A stretch of 64,000 nt of DNA, taken from assembly GCA_964017155.1 (NCBI GenBank), contig OZ024857.1, forward strand, positions 31,202,542 through 31,266,541, written 5' to 3'. The position numbers and the translations under genes were made by a program. This DNA comes from Oasisia sp. SBJ-2009. Taxonomy: Eukaryota > Annelida > Polychaeta > Sabellida > Siboglinidae. The stretch's first letter is position 1. Each line of letters starts with the position of its first letter. The notes under the pieces are model-generated. The model was not told the origin of the DNA, made no database searches, and saw nothing but the letters and a program-made list of their open reading frames with translations. This document shows, piece after piece, positions 10,355 to 23,380 of this stretch.

Positions 10355-12294
10355 AAGTGATATTCTTCAACACAGGCAACAAGTGACATTCTACAACATG
10401 TCAACAAGTGACATTCTACAACACAGGCAACAAGTTACATTCTACAACACAGGCAACAAGTTACACTCTACAACATGTCAACAAGTGACATTCTACAACA
10501 CGTCAAGAGTGACATTCTACCACACAGGCAACAAGTGATATTCTTCAACACAGGCAACAAGTGACATTCTACAACATGTCAACAAGTGACATTCTACAAC
10601 ATGTCAACAAGTGACATTCTACAACACAGGCAACAAGTTACATTCTACAACACAGGCAACAAGTTACACTCTACAACATGTCAACAAGTGACATTCTACA
10701 ACACGTCAAGAGTGACATTCTACCACACAGGCAACAAGTGACATTCTACATCACATGCAACAAGTGCCTTTCTACAACACGTCAAAAAGTGACATTCTAC
10801 GACACATGCAACAAGTGCCATTCTACAACACATGCAACAAGTGACATTCTACAACATGTCAACAAGTGACATTCTACAACACGTCAAGAGTGACATTCTA
10901 CCACACAGGCAACAAGTGACATTCTACATCACATGCAACAAGTGCCATTCTACAACACATCAAAAAGTGACATTCTACGACACATGCAACAAGTGCCATT
11001 CTACAACACATGCAACAAGTGACATTCTACAACATGTCAACAAGTGACATTCTACAACACGTCAAGAGTGACATTCTACCACACAGGCAACAAGTGACAT
11101 TCTACATCACATGCAACAAGTGCCATTCTACAACACATCAAAAAGTTACATTCTACAACACATGCAACAAGTGCCATTCTACAACCCGTGACATTCTACG
11201 AAACAGGCAACAAGTGACATTCTACAACACATGCAACAAGTGACACTCTACAACACAGGCAACAACTGACATTCTACAACAAGTGATATTGTACAACACA
11301 GACAACAAGTGACATTATACAACACATGCAACAAGTGACATTCTACAACACAGGCAACAAGTGACATTCTACAACAAGTCAACAAGTGACATTCTACAAC
11401 ACAGACAACAAGTGACATTCTACAACACATGCAACAAGTGACTTTCTAAAACACATGCAACAAGTGACATTCTATGACACATGCAACAAGTGACATTCTA
11501 CAACACATGCAACAAGTGACATTCTACGACACAGGCAACAAGTTACATTCTACAATACAGGCAACAAGTTACATTCTACAACACAGGCAACAAGTTACAC
11601 TCTACATCATGTCAACAAGTGACATTCTACAACATGTCAACAAGTGACATTCTACAACACATGCAACAAGTGACATTCTACGACACAGGCAACAAGTGAC
11701 ATTCTACAACATGTCAACAAGTAACATTCTACAACACGTCAAGAGTGACATTCTATGACACCGGCAACAAGTGCAAATCTACAACACGTCAACAAGTGAC
11801 TTTCTACGACACAGGCAACAAGTGACATTCTACGACACAGGCAACAAGTGACATTGTACAAAACAGAAAACAAGTGATATTCTACAACACATGCAACAAG
11901 TGATATTCTACAACACGTGCAACAAGTGACATTCTACAACACAGGCAACAAGTGACATTCTATAACACATTCAACAAGTGACATTCTACAACACAGGCAA
12001 CAAGTGATATTCTACAACAAGTCAACAAGTGATATTCTACAACACAGACAACAAGTGACATTCTACAACAGATGCAACAAGTGATATTCTACAACATTTG
12101 CAACAAGTGACATTCTATAACACATGCAACAAGTGACATTCTACAACTCATGCAACAAGTGCTATTCTACAACACGTCAACAAGTGACATTCTATAACAC
12201 AGACAACAAGTGACATTCTACAACATGTGCAACAAGTGACACTCTACAACAAATGCAACAAGTGACATTCTACAACACATGCAACAATTGTTGG
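10355..12294. repeat. 26-bp satellite, unit B
   Basis: Long array with a 178-bp higher-order repeat. The same block of monomers recurs at about 10678, 10856 and 11034. Confidence 0.95.
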
Positions 12295-12990
12295 TTTTCT
12301 CAAGTGTGTGACTGACTGGAAATATGTTTTTGTTAAGTGAATTGCTGAGACAAGATGGAATGATTTCCTCACTGCCTGGCTAGAGAGAACAGGTGGCTGG
12401 CTGGTAGAGACTGGAGAGAACAGGTGGCTGGCTGACAGAAAATGGAGAGAACAGGAGGCTGGCTGGCAGGGGCTGGAGAGAACAGGTGGCTGGCTGGCTG
12501 GCAGAGACTGGAGAGAACATGTGGCTGGTTGACAGAGACTGTAAAGAACAGGTGGCTGGCTGGCAGAGACTGGAGAGCAACAAGTGCCATTCTACAACAC
12601 GTCAACAAGTGACATTCTATAACACAGACAACAAGTGGCATTCTACAACATGTGCAACAAGTGACACTCTACAACAAATGCAACAAGTGACATTCTACAA
12701 CACATGCAACAATTGTTGGTTTTCTCAAGTGTGTGACTGACTGGAAATATGTTTTTGTTAAGTGAATTGCTGAGACAAGATGGAATGATTTCCTCACTGC
12801 CTGGCTAGAGAGAACAGGTGGCTGGCTGGTAGAGACTGGAGAGAACAGGTGGCTGGCTGACAGAAAATGGAGAGAACAGGAGGCTGGCTGGCAGGGGCTG
12901 GAGAGAACAGGTGGCTGGCTGGCTGGCAGAGACTGGAGAGAACATGTGGCTGGTTGACAGAGACTGTAAAGAACAGGTGGCTGGCTGGCA
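12160..12990. repeat. 415-bp tandem duplication across the 26-bp/31-bp satellite border, unit B
   Basis: The end of the 26-bp array, the unique GTTGGTTTTCTCAAGTGTGT linker and the first 31-bp monomers occur twice, about 415 bp apart (linker at 12295 and 12710). Units C and D have the border once, so this is recent and private to B. Confidence 0.9.
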
Positions 12991-13868
12991 GAGACTGGAG
13001 AGAACAGGTGGCTGGCTGGCAGAGACTGGGGAGAACAGGTGGCTGGCCGGCAGAGACTGGAGAGAACAGGTGGCTGGCTGGCAGAGACTGGAGAGAACAA
13101 GAGGCTGGCTGACAGAGACTGGATAGAACAGGAGGCTGGCTGGCAGAGACTGGAGAGAACAGGAGGCTGGCTGGCAGACCCTGGAGAGAACAGGAGGCTG
13201 GCTGGCAGACACTGGAGAGAACAGGTGGCTGGCTGACAGAGACTGGAGAGAACAGGTGGCTGCCCGGCAGAGACTGCAGAGAACAGGTGGCTGGATGGCA
13301 GAGTCTGCAGAGAACAGGTGGCTGGCTGACAGAGACAGGAGAGAACAAGAGGCTGGCTGACAGAGACTGGAGAGAACAGGGGGCTGGCTGACAGAGACTG
13401 GAGAGAACAGGGGGCTGGCTGACAGAGACTGGAGAGAACAGGAGGCTGGCTGGCAGGGACTGGAGAGAACAGGGGGCTGGCTGACAGAGACAGGAGAGAA
13501 CAAGAGGCTGGCTGACAGAGACTGGAGAGAACAGGAGGCTGGCTGACAGAGACTGGGGAGAACAGGTGACTGGCTGGCAGAGACTGGAGAACAGGGGGCT
13601 GGCTGGCAGAGACTGGAGAGAACAGGGGGCTGGCTGGCAGAGACTGGAGAGAACAGGTGGCTGGCTGGCAGACAGTGGAGAGAACAATAGACTGGCTGGC
13701 AGAGACTGGAGAGAACAGGTGGCTGCCCGGCAGAGACTGCAGAGAACAGTTGGCTGTCTGGCAGAGACTGGAGAGAACAGGTGGCTGGCTGATAGAGACT
13801 GGGGAGAACAGGAGGCTGGCTGGCAGAGACAGGAGAGAACAGGTGGCTGGCCGGCAGAGACTACAGAG
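12800..13868. repeat. 31-bp satellite, unit B (main array)
   Basis: Monomer GGTGGCTGGCTGGCAGAGAC plus TGGAGAGAACA. The period of 31 is not a multiple of 3, so an ORF cycles through all frames and gives a 31-residue peptide repeat. These long minus-strand ORFs have no protein-like character. On the gene-sense strand each monomer reads TTCTCTCCAG, a 3' splice-site-like string. Confidence 0.96.
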
Positions 13869-14478
13869 AATGAGCAGTGCTCGACACTAATGTTTGCTAC
13901 CTGTGTTGGACAAGTACACTGTCCAGGACACTTATCTGGCATAACTTGGGTTGCAGTATCAACTGTTTATAAAAGTAAAAAAAGTTTGATAGATTTGATA
14001 GATCATTTTATTTATAATTCTGTCTTGCACTTTTTAACTCTTAGTCACTTGGCAGAGCAGTAACGTCACATCAAAAACATAGAAATCACGTGTTTTAGTT
14101 GTCTTCATTAAGAAAATGTTTCTCTGATACATATACAACGTTTGAAAATGGGCTATCTTGGAATGCAGAATGTTGAAATGTAATGAGTCCATACAAAACC
14201 ATCAATACAAAACAAAGACAGCAATTGTAGAAGTCACAGTAAATGTCATTTTCTTGTAGTATAATTACGGATTATGCATCCCAAGCACAGTAACACACAA
14301 GGTGCGGCAATAATAGTAGTGTTTATGATTAATGCAATTTTTTGGTGGGACAAGTTGGTTTCTGTTTGGATTTGTAAGTAAACATTATTAGTACTACTAG
14401 TCTTACCAGACAAGTAGTTTTTGGATATGAACATTGAGCCATTATGACTAGTTGACTGCAGCTTAGATGCTGTCGTAC

Positions 14479-14625
14479 CTTACTCATTGTCAACTGGAAA
14501 CTTCCAGACAAAGCCTCGCTTTGTCCAAGTGATCATCTCGTCGAAGGCGGAGGGTGGAGGGAGGTCAGCCAGCTTCTCCAGACTCTCACGCTCCACCTGT
14601 TCAAACAGGCTCCACTCCCGCGCGA
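14479..14625 (-). pseudogene. MRPS31: MRPS31 penultimate exon, copy B, with premature stop
   Basis: Reads REWSLFEQVERESLEKLA, FDEMITWTKRG and VWKFPVDNE. This corresponds to the mS31 block around LWD-EFAKQLA, GFEEMIQWTKEGKLWEFP and NNE. TAA at 14480-14482 lies immediately before the GGTACG donor and would remove the conserved C-terminal domain encoded by the last exon. Unit D has CAA at this codon. The 5' border uses TTGCAG at 14626-14627, but an acceptor ~20 bp further out (CATAG) also keeps the frame. Confidence 0.85.
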
Positions 14626-14890
14626 CTGCAACAAGGCACCAGTAACTATGAGTAGTCATGTTTTAGTCAAGAATATAAAGAACACGATTACACAGGATTG
14701 TTACTACCTGGTAGCAGTAGTTTGTGAAAGACAACTGAAGAGAATGTAGTAACATCTCAATCTCAACTTAAACTGTGACATTCTTTATAATATACATTAC
14801 ACATTACAATTCAATGTCAACAAAAACAGCATACAGTAATGTAAGGGCCAGCAATTAACATTGACACGAAAACTATTAGGATGAGACTAC

Positions 14891-15013
14891 CATTGAATGA
14901 TGGAATCACAAACACTCAAGGTCTTATTGTGTGTTGACTCCTCAGCTGGCTTCACATCATTGAATATCCCTAATGCGTCACCCTCAAACAGTTTCAAGTC
15001 AACCTTCACTGTC
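14891..15013 (-). pseudogene. MRPS31: MRPS31 middle exon (LFEGDALGIF), copy B
   Basis: After a TACACAG acceptor (15014-15015) it reads TVKVDLKLFEGDALGIFNDV. This resembles the mS31 segment with GKRLNIF upstream of the penultimate block. The 3' border is uncertain. CAATG/GTAGTC at 14891 is the nearest clear donor, but its phase fits only the outer acceptor of the next exon. Confidence 0.7.
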
Positions 15014-15990
15014 CTGTGTATGAGAAACATGACAATAAATTGCTGGGCAGTGTAGGTTCTGTAACATTATTATGCATGTAGGCAGTATGAGAACATTGCA
15101 CAAAATGTTTCTAATATTCAGTTTTAGTTCTAGGAATTGCTTATTCCTCCTGCCTCACATCAAATGGACTTTTAAGTTTTAACTGTACACAGGTAACATT
15201 TTATTTATTAAAAGTAAACATACACTGCATCAAAATACTTGGAACCCAAGCTCAGAGATGCTTTAAACAATCTGAAATGACCTGAGCCAGGCCAGCAAAC
15301 CAAATCACATTTCTTGTTTCAAGCGCCATATTTTATTAGTAGACTATCCTGTAATTTATTATTCTTTTAAGGACAGAAGCTCTTGAACAATAAATACTTA
15401 GTGGAGACACCAGATATTAAATCTAAGAAATGTGTTAAAGGAGCCACTCTATTCCTAGGTATTATTTAATTAAAACCTATAACAACTATGTAGAATGCAT
15501 TCTGCAGAAGTGTCAACTTACAGCATTTTAAAATACTGAATCTCCAATTTCTCCAACCCCCAGACAAATTCGAAAGAAGTCTAAGTCTACAAACCATCCC
15601 CGTGGGCCTGCTAAATTAAAATAAAAAAAGTTGGCTCGATACATTCAAAACTGTTGGAGACGTGGGTCAACAGAGGCAGGTCTCAGGTGGTTTCCAGCAA
15701 ACAGCCCAAACTTGGGGTAACACAGGAGTTGTTCTCTAGAATTAGTGAGTCCACTACAGGTTACACATTTATCCCCTGTGTGGGATCTTTTATTTCCCAC
15801 ACACACACATATACAGAGAAACACTGTTTATATTATAGAAGTAACTGCAATAAATGTTCTCATTAGTGACTTATTTTTATTATGTTTATTTATGTGTGTA
15901 TTTTATAATAATTTATTTCAAAACATGGTTTGCCAAGCAAGCAAGGGATGGTCAAGACACCATAATGACAGGTAGTTCTATAAATACTAA

Positions 15991-16155
15991 GGTGATGACC
16001 CTTTTGACCCCAGCATACTTTCACTGATGCTGCAACGGTCAACCCTCTTTGGCTTTCTGAAGGTGTGTTGTGATTCACTGTCGCTTTCCACGTCATGGCT
16101 AGCACCCCTATGTCGGGGGCCCCGCTTCTCAACGTTTAGGCCCACAAATAGGTCA
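15991..16155 (-). pseudogene. MRPS31: MRPS31-like exon (SESQHTFRKPKR), copy B, donor lost
   Basis: Hydrophilic exon reading DLFVGLNVEKRGPRHRG, ESDSESQHTFRKPKR and SESMLGSKGSSP. Relative to D, ~43 bp carrying the 5' splice site are deleted between short direct repeats, so the reading runs on into intron sequence. Confidence 0.55.
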
Positions 16156-16230
16156 CTGCCAGACGTGGTTAGAAACTCAGAAATGTAAAAGAACATGATA
16201 AGTTATAAACACGTGATAATTTGTTTTTCA

Positions 16231-16452
16231 TTATTCAACAAAAATGTTACATAATAATATTTTTGTGAGTATATTGTACTTTTTAAGGTCAATAAATAAA
16301 CTGACTGCATGTTTGTTACTGTCCTTAGCATTTGTGATTTCTTCCATCAAATACAAACAGCATGTGACATGGTACACTAGTTTGTCATTAAAAACAACTA
16401 AACTGGCCAATAGCAGTGATTGACATGAATGGCTGCCACATAAACCATTCAC
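16231..16452 (-). pseudogene. Reverse transcriptase relic in intron, unit B
   Basis: Minus-strand reading LMEEITNAKDSNKHAVSLFI then DLKK matches RT block A of CR1/L2-type elements (the segment before AFDTVDH). It is broken straight after DLKK. The same remnant sits at the same place in C and D, so it predates the unit's duplication. Confidence 0.7.
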
Positions 16453-16552
16453 ACGCTAAAACACTTTTGAATAATTACTTTTTTTGAGACTGGCAAACAA
16501 TTCTTTCTGGCTAAGGGCCTGACTGAAACTTTGAAACACTAGCTAACTAACT

Positions 16553-17845
16553 ATAGGTAGCATCCTTGTGGGCCAGCAGGGGTCGATATGTAGCATCCTT
16601 GTGGGTCAGCAGGGGTCTATAGGTAGCATCCGTGTGGGCCAGCCCTCTATAGGTAGCATCCTTGTGTGCCATGGGGTCTATAGGTAGGATCGTTGTGGGC
16701 CAGGGGTCTATAGATAGCATCCTTGTGGGCCAGTACGGGTCTATATGTAGCATCCTTGTGGGCCAGGGGTCTACAGGTAGCATCCTTGTGGGCCAGCACG
16801 GGTCAATATGTAGCATCCTTGTGGGCCAGGGGTCTATAGGTAGCATCCTTGTGGGTCAGCTGGGGCTATAGGTAGCATCCTTGGGGGCAGGGGTCAATAG
16901 ATAGCATCCTTGTGGGCCAGTACGGCTCTATATGTAGCATCCTTGTGGGCCAGGGGTATATAGGTAGCATCCTTTTGGGCCAGGGGTCTATAGGTAGCAT
17001 CCTTGTGGGCCAGGGGACTATAGGTAGCATCGTTGGGGGCCAGGGGTCTATAGGTAGCATCATTGTGGGCCAGGGGTCTATAAGTAGCATCTTTGTGGGC
17101 CAGGAGTCTATAGCTAGCATCCTTGTGGGCCAGGGGTCTATAGGTAGCATCCTTGTGGGCCAGGGGTCTATAGGTAGCATCCTTGTGGGCCAGGAGTCTA
17201 TAGGTAGCATCCTTGTGGGCCAGGGGTCTATAGGTAGCATCCTTGTGGGCCAGGGGTCTCTAGGTAGCATCCTTGTGGGCCAGGGGTCTATAGGTAGCAT
17301 CCTTGTGGGCCAGGCGTCTATAGGTAGCATCCTTGTTGGCCAGGGGTCTATAGGTAGCATCCTTGTGGTCAAGCAGGGGTCTATAGGTAGCATCCTTATG
17401 GGCAACGGGTCTACCGGTAGCATCCCTGTGGGCCAGCAGGGTTCTATAGGTAGCATCCTTGTGGGCCAGCAGGGGCTATACGTAGCATCCTTGGGGGGCA
17501 GGGGTCTATAGGTAGCATCCTTGTTGGCCAGGGGTCTATAGGTAGCATCCTTGTGGGCCAGGGGTCTATAGGTAGCATCCTTGTGGGCCAGGAGTCTATA
17601 GGTAGCATCCTTGTGGGCCAGGAGTCTATAGGTAGCATCCTTGTGGGCAAGCAGGTGTCTATAGGTAGCATCCTTGTGGGCAACGGGTCTATAGGTAGCA
17701 TCCCTGTGGGCAAGCAGGGGTCTAAAGGTAGCATCCTTGTGGGCAACGGGTCTATAGGTAGCATCCCTGTGGGCCAGGGGTCTACCGGTAGCATCCCTGT
17801 GGGCCAGCAGGGTTCTATAGGTAGCATCCTTGTGGGCCAGCCTAG
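16553..17845. repeat. 30-bp satellite, unit B
   Basis: Monomer GTAGCATCCTTGTGGGCCAG plus GGGTCTATAG, with variants carrying a 2-4 bp CAG insertion. Because 30 is ten codons, several frames on both strands stay open for hundreds of codons as decapeptide repeats. No start context or protein-like feature supports expression. Confidence 0.96.
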
Positions 17846-18020
17846 ATTCTACCCCTGGCACATGCCTTTGCAAAACTCCTTTTAACATCATCCAATGAAA
17901 TTGCCCAGAAATAATCTGGTCAGTCTCTGACCGTGAGATATAATTGTGGATGATTTTAACCACACGCTACTTGTGTTACTTGCTCGGACATGAATGGGCA
18001 TCATGTATTGGGATTCTCAC

Positions 18021-18087
18021 CAGACGTGTATCCATCATCAAATTGGGGCATGTATTTGTGCTGTTCCCATGGCTGATGCAATAGTGA
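18021..18087 (-). pseudogene. MRPS31: Exon candidate (MPQFDDGYTS), unit B
   Basis: Same exon with acceptor CTTCGTCAG and donor CTG/GTGAGA. The 62-codon plus-strand ORF over it ends at a GTATGT and could be a rival reading. Confidence 0.5.
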
Positions 18088-18835
18088 CTGACGAAGGCAG
18101 TTGTTATAATATCAGAGTTCGTCTCTGCTCAACGCCATGGTTTGCAGATCCAACCAGCCAGGTATGTAGCACAGCAAAGTGACCTTTAGCTTCCAAGGAT
18201 GATATGTGGGTTTTATATGTTGTAAAGCCTCATGAACAATTAGGGTTGGATCTGCTGCTATATTAAATTTAATATATTTTATCATTATATTATTAATTAG
18301 TAGCAGTGTAATTACAGTGATCGAAACCTAGGGTATTACGATTAATATATACAGTGCCTGGTGGGCAGTCAAACAGACCTCTGAATGACAGGAATGGTAC
18401 AGAAGTATAATAATATAATCCATGTTGTGCTTCATCTGATAATAAAAAACCACTGCCACAGTGACAAATAAGTGTCTAGTGTTTACTCTCACAGAGATCC
18501 ATGCAGGAGGCTATGTTCACATTACTGATCCAAAGAAAAACAATTCTTGCCAGCACCAAAGCAATGACCTACCATACATTAGTTCTACTTAAAGTCTTAA
18601 TTATTGTGCAAGCTCGGTTAACTTCTCACTCAACAACTTGGTGTATGTCAGACTATTTTATTTAGATATTACTAAATTGCATCGCTCATATAATTATTAT
18701 CTGTAGGAATGTGTCCAAACTCTAACCATAGTTTAAAATCTAAATAAGTCATTAGTTGGATACATCTACGCATTTGTACAGTTAAGTTTGTATCATTATA
18801 AGTGCATCACCTCCCTCGTGCTAAAGTCCACTCAC

Positions 18836-18958
18836 CTCTTTTTGCAACTTGGCTCTTACTCTCACCAGGTTGGTGGTTTCCCCAACGATCCGTCATATCA
18901 CATCTTCATATTGTATCTCCGGAAGAGGGCATCCACCTCCCGTAGTTCTGCCGCCCAG
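18836..18958 (-). pseudogene. Degenerate exon-like segment, unit B
   Basis: Same segment with the donor AAAAAGAG/GTGAGTGG intact. The TGA may be a decayed CGA (CpG to TpG). Protein identity is not recognised. Confidence 0.3.
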
Positions 18959-19007
18959 CTAGAAAGAATGTAGCAAATGAACACAAAGGTATACATTAAT
19001 GGCATAA

Positions 19008-19172
19008 TGATAAAGTTAAGTTCTTATATAGCGCAGTAGCCAATCCTCACGACTATTAAAAACACTGAACACTACTTCCCTGGCAGACCTGTCAATCAAA
19101 CACTATCTTAACTTCTCTAGGAAGTATCCAGCCACACTGCAATTAGTGTGCGAAGGCCGAAGGCTGCTCATA
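19008..19172 (-). mobile_element. Possible LINE/SINE 3'-tail relic, unit B
   Basis: Homologous copy of the relic in unit A. Confidence 0.4.
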
Positions 19173-19738
19173 CAAAAATATATAATATATAAGAAACAGT
19201 ACAACAATATAACCATTTATTCTACAATGTTTGCACACTGATGATATTAAAACCACATTGATATCTGAGAAACAATACAGTAAATTAATGAACTGCGAGA
19301 CAGGTATCTAAGTGTGTAATTTATATGCTAGCCTCTGTAATATAATAACATTGTAGAACATTGGCTGGCTATTGTACTGCTTTGCATATGCTGGAAATAA
19401 CTATTGAGTTGAGAAGGTATAGTTTATCATAAAAAGCAAGACCATAACTATGATCAGTTATGATTAGTATTCCAATGCATGATCACTTAGAAATGGTGTA
19501 ATCAACTATGACTTTTTAGAAGCAATTTTTTTAACCTGCACTACAACATTAGTACAGTCATGATAACCATAACATCTAGACATAATCATGGAGTCGATTA
19601 CATTGCACTGTAAATATATTCCTATTAAACCTGTACTTAATTTCCTTCCTATTACTATCACATTATTATTAATATTCAATTAATTAGATGTAAAAAAGAT
19701 TAGATATGAAGAATTTGTATTAAATATCATTATCAATA

Positions 19739-19827
19739 ATGTTTCGGTCAATAAGCCCAAGCCAGGGGTAATTTTGCACGGAGTGCAATACCTGTTGGTA
19801 TCGAGCCAACAACTAAAACCGAGTCAT
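19739..19827. other. Foldable 89-nt element, unit B
   Basis: Both inner hairpins are kept. The outer stem is weakened (GAGTCAT instead of GAGACAT). Confidence 0.35.
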
Positions 19828-20277
19828 TAGCAGATACCATTGTTATAAACATATAATTTGTTTGATAAATTTATTCAGTTACTCCAAAAGGCAAGCTGAT
19901 TATTTTTGTAAGACTATGGTAACTTTTCTCCTGGCCTAGGCATTGCATAGTGTAGTGTAACAGCATTATTGACAGATAACATATCGCAGCGATAATGTGG
20001 AAACAAATTAACAAGTGTTCTGATGACTAATTCCAACAAACAGATAAATATAAGTAAGTGAAATCAAAACATTCACAAAATAGTACAGTGCATACTGGAT
20101 GTGTCAAATTTGCAGGAACCCAATTTTGTCAATTCAATTTGCATGTAATCTGTGCTTTCCCATGCATACACCAAACTATCAGGTACACAAAAATAATGCA
20201 ATGAGAGAAATATCAAGTGTGAGTATCTAAATCATTTTAAATCTTTACCAATATGGTAATAGCCAATTTACACATAC

Positions 20278-20319
20278 CTTAACAATGTGCATGAACTGCA
20301 GTATACTTTTTGAGGAATC
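20278..20319 (-). pseudogene. Short exon candidate near the 5' end, unit B
   Basis: Same exon with a CAG acceptor and AAG/GTATGT donor; Asp is replaced by His in the FMDIVK block. Confidence 0.32.
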
Positions 20320-20949
20320 CTGGCATGGAATATCGCTATGAAGACCCGACTGTTCGTCACCTAGCTTGGACAACGAAACATAAACAAAGCTGCGACAATG
20401 CATTTTATCGCTCATTCAGTTGTATTTCGAACGTAATGTAAACTTACCTTTAGTTCAACGTCAAAAGTGTCCAATGCAACGATGTATCAGCACAAACTTC
20501 ATCAGTAGTAAATAGCTACGATGTGCAAGTTTCAATGTTTTGAAGGTCCACAGATGATGAAGTTCAATCACAAAAAAACTAAATTTGTACAAAGCCAAGC
20601 CAAGTCAAAATTACCCAGGATTCATAGCTGAGATATCAAAGAATTACTCTCTTAAGTATCCGCAAGATGGGGCCACCTCTACAGGTTTTATCTCCACCAG
20701 ATGCTTTCGGATGCGTGGGGTCAAACGGGTTAAACGTCATGGCCTATTCGCGGGACGAAACGACGTGATTTTTAGACCTGCTATAACACTGGCATAAAAC
20801 CAGTTGTGTCGGACAATCGAGTAGCGTTTCAGTAAAATTAACGGCTACCATTGTTTATCTGAGGTATCGAAAAAGACGTGCAAACAGACACCGCATTTTT
20901 CGTGGCCGAACGCATCTTACCTACTACGCACCCGGAATCAGAAGTAACT

Positions 20950-21305
20950 GTTAAACCGGAGCCGGAATTAATAGCGGAACCGGAACCAGAAGTATCTGCG
21001 CAACCGCAACCGGAAATAATGCGCAACCGCAAACGGATGTGATGCGCAACCGGAACCGGGTGTGATGCGCAACCGGAACCGGATGTGTTGCGCAACCGGA
21101 ACCGGATGTGATGCGCAATCGGAACAGGAAGTCATGCGCAACCGGAACAGGATATGATGCGCAACCGGAACCGGATGTGGTGCGCAACCAGAACAGGAAG
21201 TTATGCGCATCGGGAACCGGATGTGATGCGCAGCCGGAACCGGATGTGATGCGCAATCGGAACCGGAAGTAATGCGCAACTGGTCCCGGAAGTAATGCGC
21301 AACCG
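20950..21305. repeat. GC-rich 23-bp satellite, unit B
   Basis: Longest array of this monomer in the tandem units. Confidence 0.93.
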
Positions 21306-21591
21306 ACGTTCCGCTCACACAACGCACATCGTGAAGAAAAACACCACGTCTCTCCGCTGTCATAACAACGTTGAGTTATAGACGCCAGTAATCCAAGCGA
21401 AAATACACCGTGAGCAGTACGCACAAATATCGCAAAGTGACAGCAGTCACAACAGAAAACGGTTCGTGCTCGCCGCCCTACAAAACACGTCTCGACGACG
21501 ACAATTCGACCGCAGAACTGACGAGAAGCGCGAGCGCGTTCTACTCTGCAACGGCAGTTGAATACAACAGCCCGCCTCGTGCGGCGGTTAT

Positions 21592-21804
21592 GTAACTGTG
21601 CCGCGTAATGGCCGGCCTGATGCTGACGTCAGCAATAGGTAAACATTGTTGACAGTCTTGCCTCGCACGAGTGAGAACGCAGTGTTTATTTAAACTTATT
21701 ATTTGATTATTACTATTACTACTGATTGAACATAATAAAATAATACATATTATTAACATATTATTAGTTATTATAAAACATCATAGTCGAACATAATCAT
21801 GGTA

Positions 21805-21882
<78 letters not shown>

Positions 21883-22850
21883 TTGAAACACCTCTACTTG
21901 ATATGGATTTGAACGTCAACAAACCATCGGAAGCAGTGGTTTCGTGGGTTAGTGCTGGACTTGCAATGTAGACGCACCAGGACGAATCCCACCTCGAGAC
22001 AATATTTTTTTCTCAAATTATTGACATTTAGAACACTGTGTTTATTTAAACTTATTAATTGTTTATTATTATTAATATTGATTGAACATTAAGAAATAAT
22101 GTATATCAATAACAATTATTAGTGACTATACAATATCATAGTCGCCACCTCGAGCGGCGGTCATGTTACTGCGCCGCGTAACGGCCGGCCAGTCGCTGAT
22201 GTCAGCAATAGGTCAACATTGTTGACAGTCGAGCCTCGCTCGAGTGAGAACGCAGTGTTTATTTAAACTTATTATTTGATTATTACTATTACTACTGATT
22301 GAACATTATGAAATAATGCATATTAATAACATATTTTTAGTAATTATATAACACCATAGTCGAACATTATTATAGAAGTGTATATTTGAAACAAGTGCTA
22401 CTTTATATGAATTTGAACATCAACAACGCATCGGAAGCAGTGGCTCTGTGGGTTCGTACTGCACTCGCAATGCAGACGCAGCAGGACGAGTGCCACGATG
22501 AGACATTTAGTTTTAGTTTTTCAAATTATCGACATTTAGAAGTGTTTATTTAAATTAATTATTTGATTATCATTATTATTATTGATTTGATATTATCAAA
22601 TTATGCATATCAATAACATATTATTAGTGGTTATACAATATTAGAGTCGCCACCTAGTAGAGAGGTTATATGCCGCGTAAAGACCGGTCGGTAGCTAGGA
22701 GAACTTTGTTGTCAGTCGTTCCTCGTTCGAGAGCGAACACAGTGTTTATTTAAACTTATTATTGGATTTTTACTATTACTACTGATTGAACATTATGAAA
22801 TAATGTATATTAATAACTTAGTATTAGTGACTATACAGTTGAACATTATT
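21592..22850. repeat. Sub-repeat block with tRNA-like retroposon, unit C
   Basis: tRNA-like segments at about 21925-22005 and 22430-22510. The second ends in a weaker B box. Confidence 0.7.
21808..21881. repeat. TA microsatellite, unit C
   Basis: Longest of the four unit TA tracts. Confidence 0.97.
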
Positions 22851-22851
22851 A

Positions 22852-23192
22852 GTGTCCTCTCACCTACCAACTGTACTCTCACCAACCAACTGTCATCTCC
22901 CCTACCAAATGTACTCTCCCCTACCAACTGTACTCTCACCTACCAACTGTCCTCTCATCTACCAACTGTCATCTCACCTACCAACTGTCCTCTCACCTAC
23001 CAACTGTCCTCTCACCTACCAACTGTCCTCTCACCTACAAACTCTCCTCTCACCTACCAACTGTCCTCTCCCCTACCAACTGTCCTCTCCCCTACCAACT
23101 GTCCTCTCCCCTACCAAGTGTCCTCTTACCTACCAACTGTCCTCTCATCTACCATCTGTACTCCCCCCTACCAACTATCCTCTCGTCTACCA
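22852..23192. repeat. 19-bp satellite, unit C
   Basis: Same monomer, intermediate copy number. Confidence 0.95.
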
Positions 23193-23224
23193 ACTAAGCA
23201 AATTCAATATGTTTAATGATTACA

Positions 23225-23230
23225 TTTATT
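23225..23230 (-). promoter_or_regulatory. MRPS31: Poly(A) signal of MRPS31 copy C
   Basis: AATAAA on the minus strand, same position relative to the stop as in A. Confidence 0.7.
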
Positions 23231-23380
23231 ACTTTATACATTCGTACATAGTCAACATCTAGACATTTGAGGCAAACAATGTCTGTGTGATAAGATGACC
23301 AATCTGCCACTGAGATGCACGACCAAATGAAGTCAACCACTTCTGATTAAAGCCTTTCACAAGTTGATCACACAATGGCA

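Larger units (their letters stand above)
8543..21732. repeat. MRPS31: Tandem unit B (13.2 kb, full length)
   Basis: Complete unit, collinear with C over its whole length and differing mostly by point changes and satellite copy number. The MRPS31-like gene is on the minus strand, with its 5' part near 20.5 kb and poly(A) signal at 9.94 kb. 13869-14478, 14626-14890, 15014-15990, 16453-16552, 17846-18020, 18088-18835, 18959-19738, 19828-20277 and 20320-20950 are unit-unique, intron- or promoter-like sequence. I see no further gene in them apart from the retroposon-tail relic listed. Confidence 0.92.

Noticed and set aside
10355..12294. CRISPR-like look of regularly spaced repeats
   Set aside because: Monomers abut with no unique spacers, and the genome is eukaryotic.
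12794..13942. Long minus-strand ORFs (230-470 codons) over the 31-bp satellites
   Set aside because: The 31-bp period makes the translation cycle through all frames. Composition and length follow copy number, and no start context or domain is present.
17994..18182. Plus-strand 62-codon ORF ending at a GTATGT, repeated in C and D
   Set aside because: The minus-strand reading has an acceptor, a GTGAGA donor and similarity to an mS31 block. The plus reading has no recognisable domain. Kept only as a rival reading.
20585..20797. 70-codon plus-strand ORF conserved in units B and C
   Set aside because: Conservation here only reflects recent duplication. The segment is also open on the other strand and no domain is recognised.
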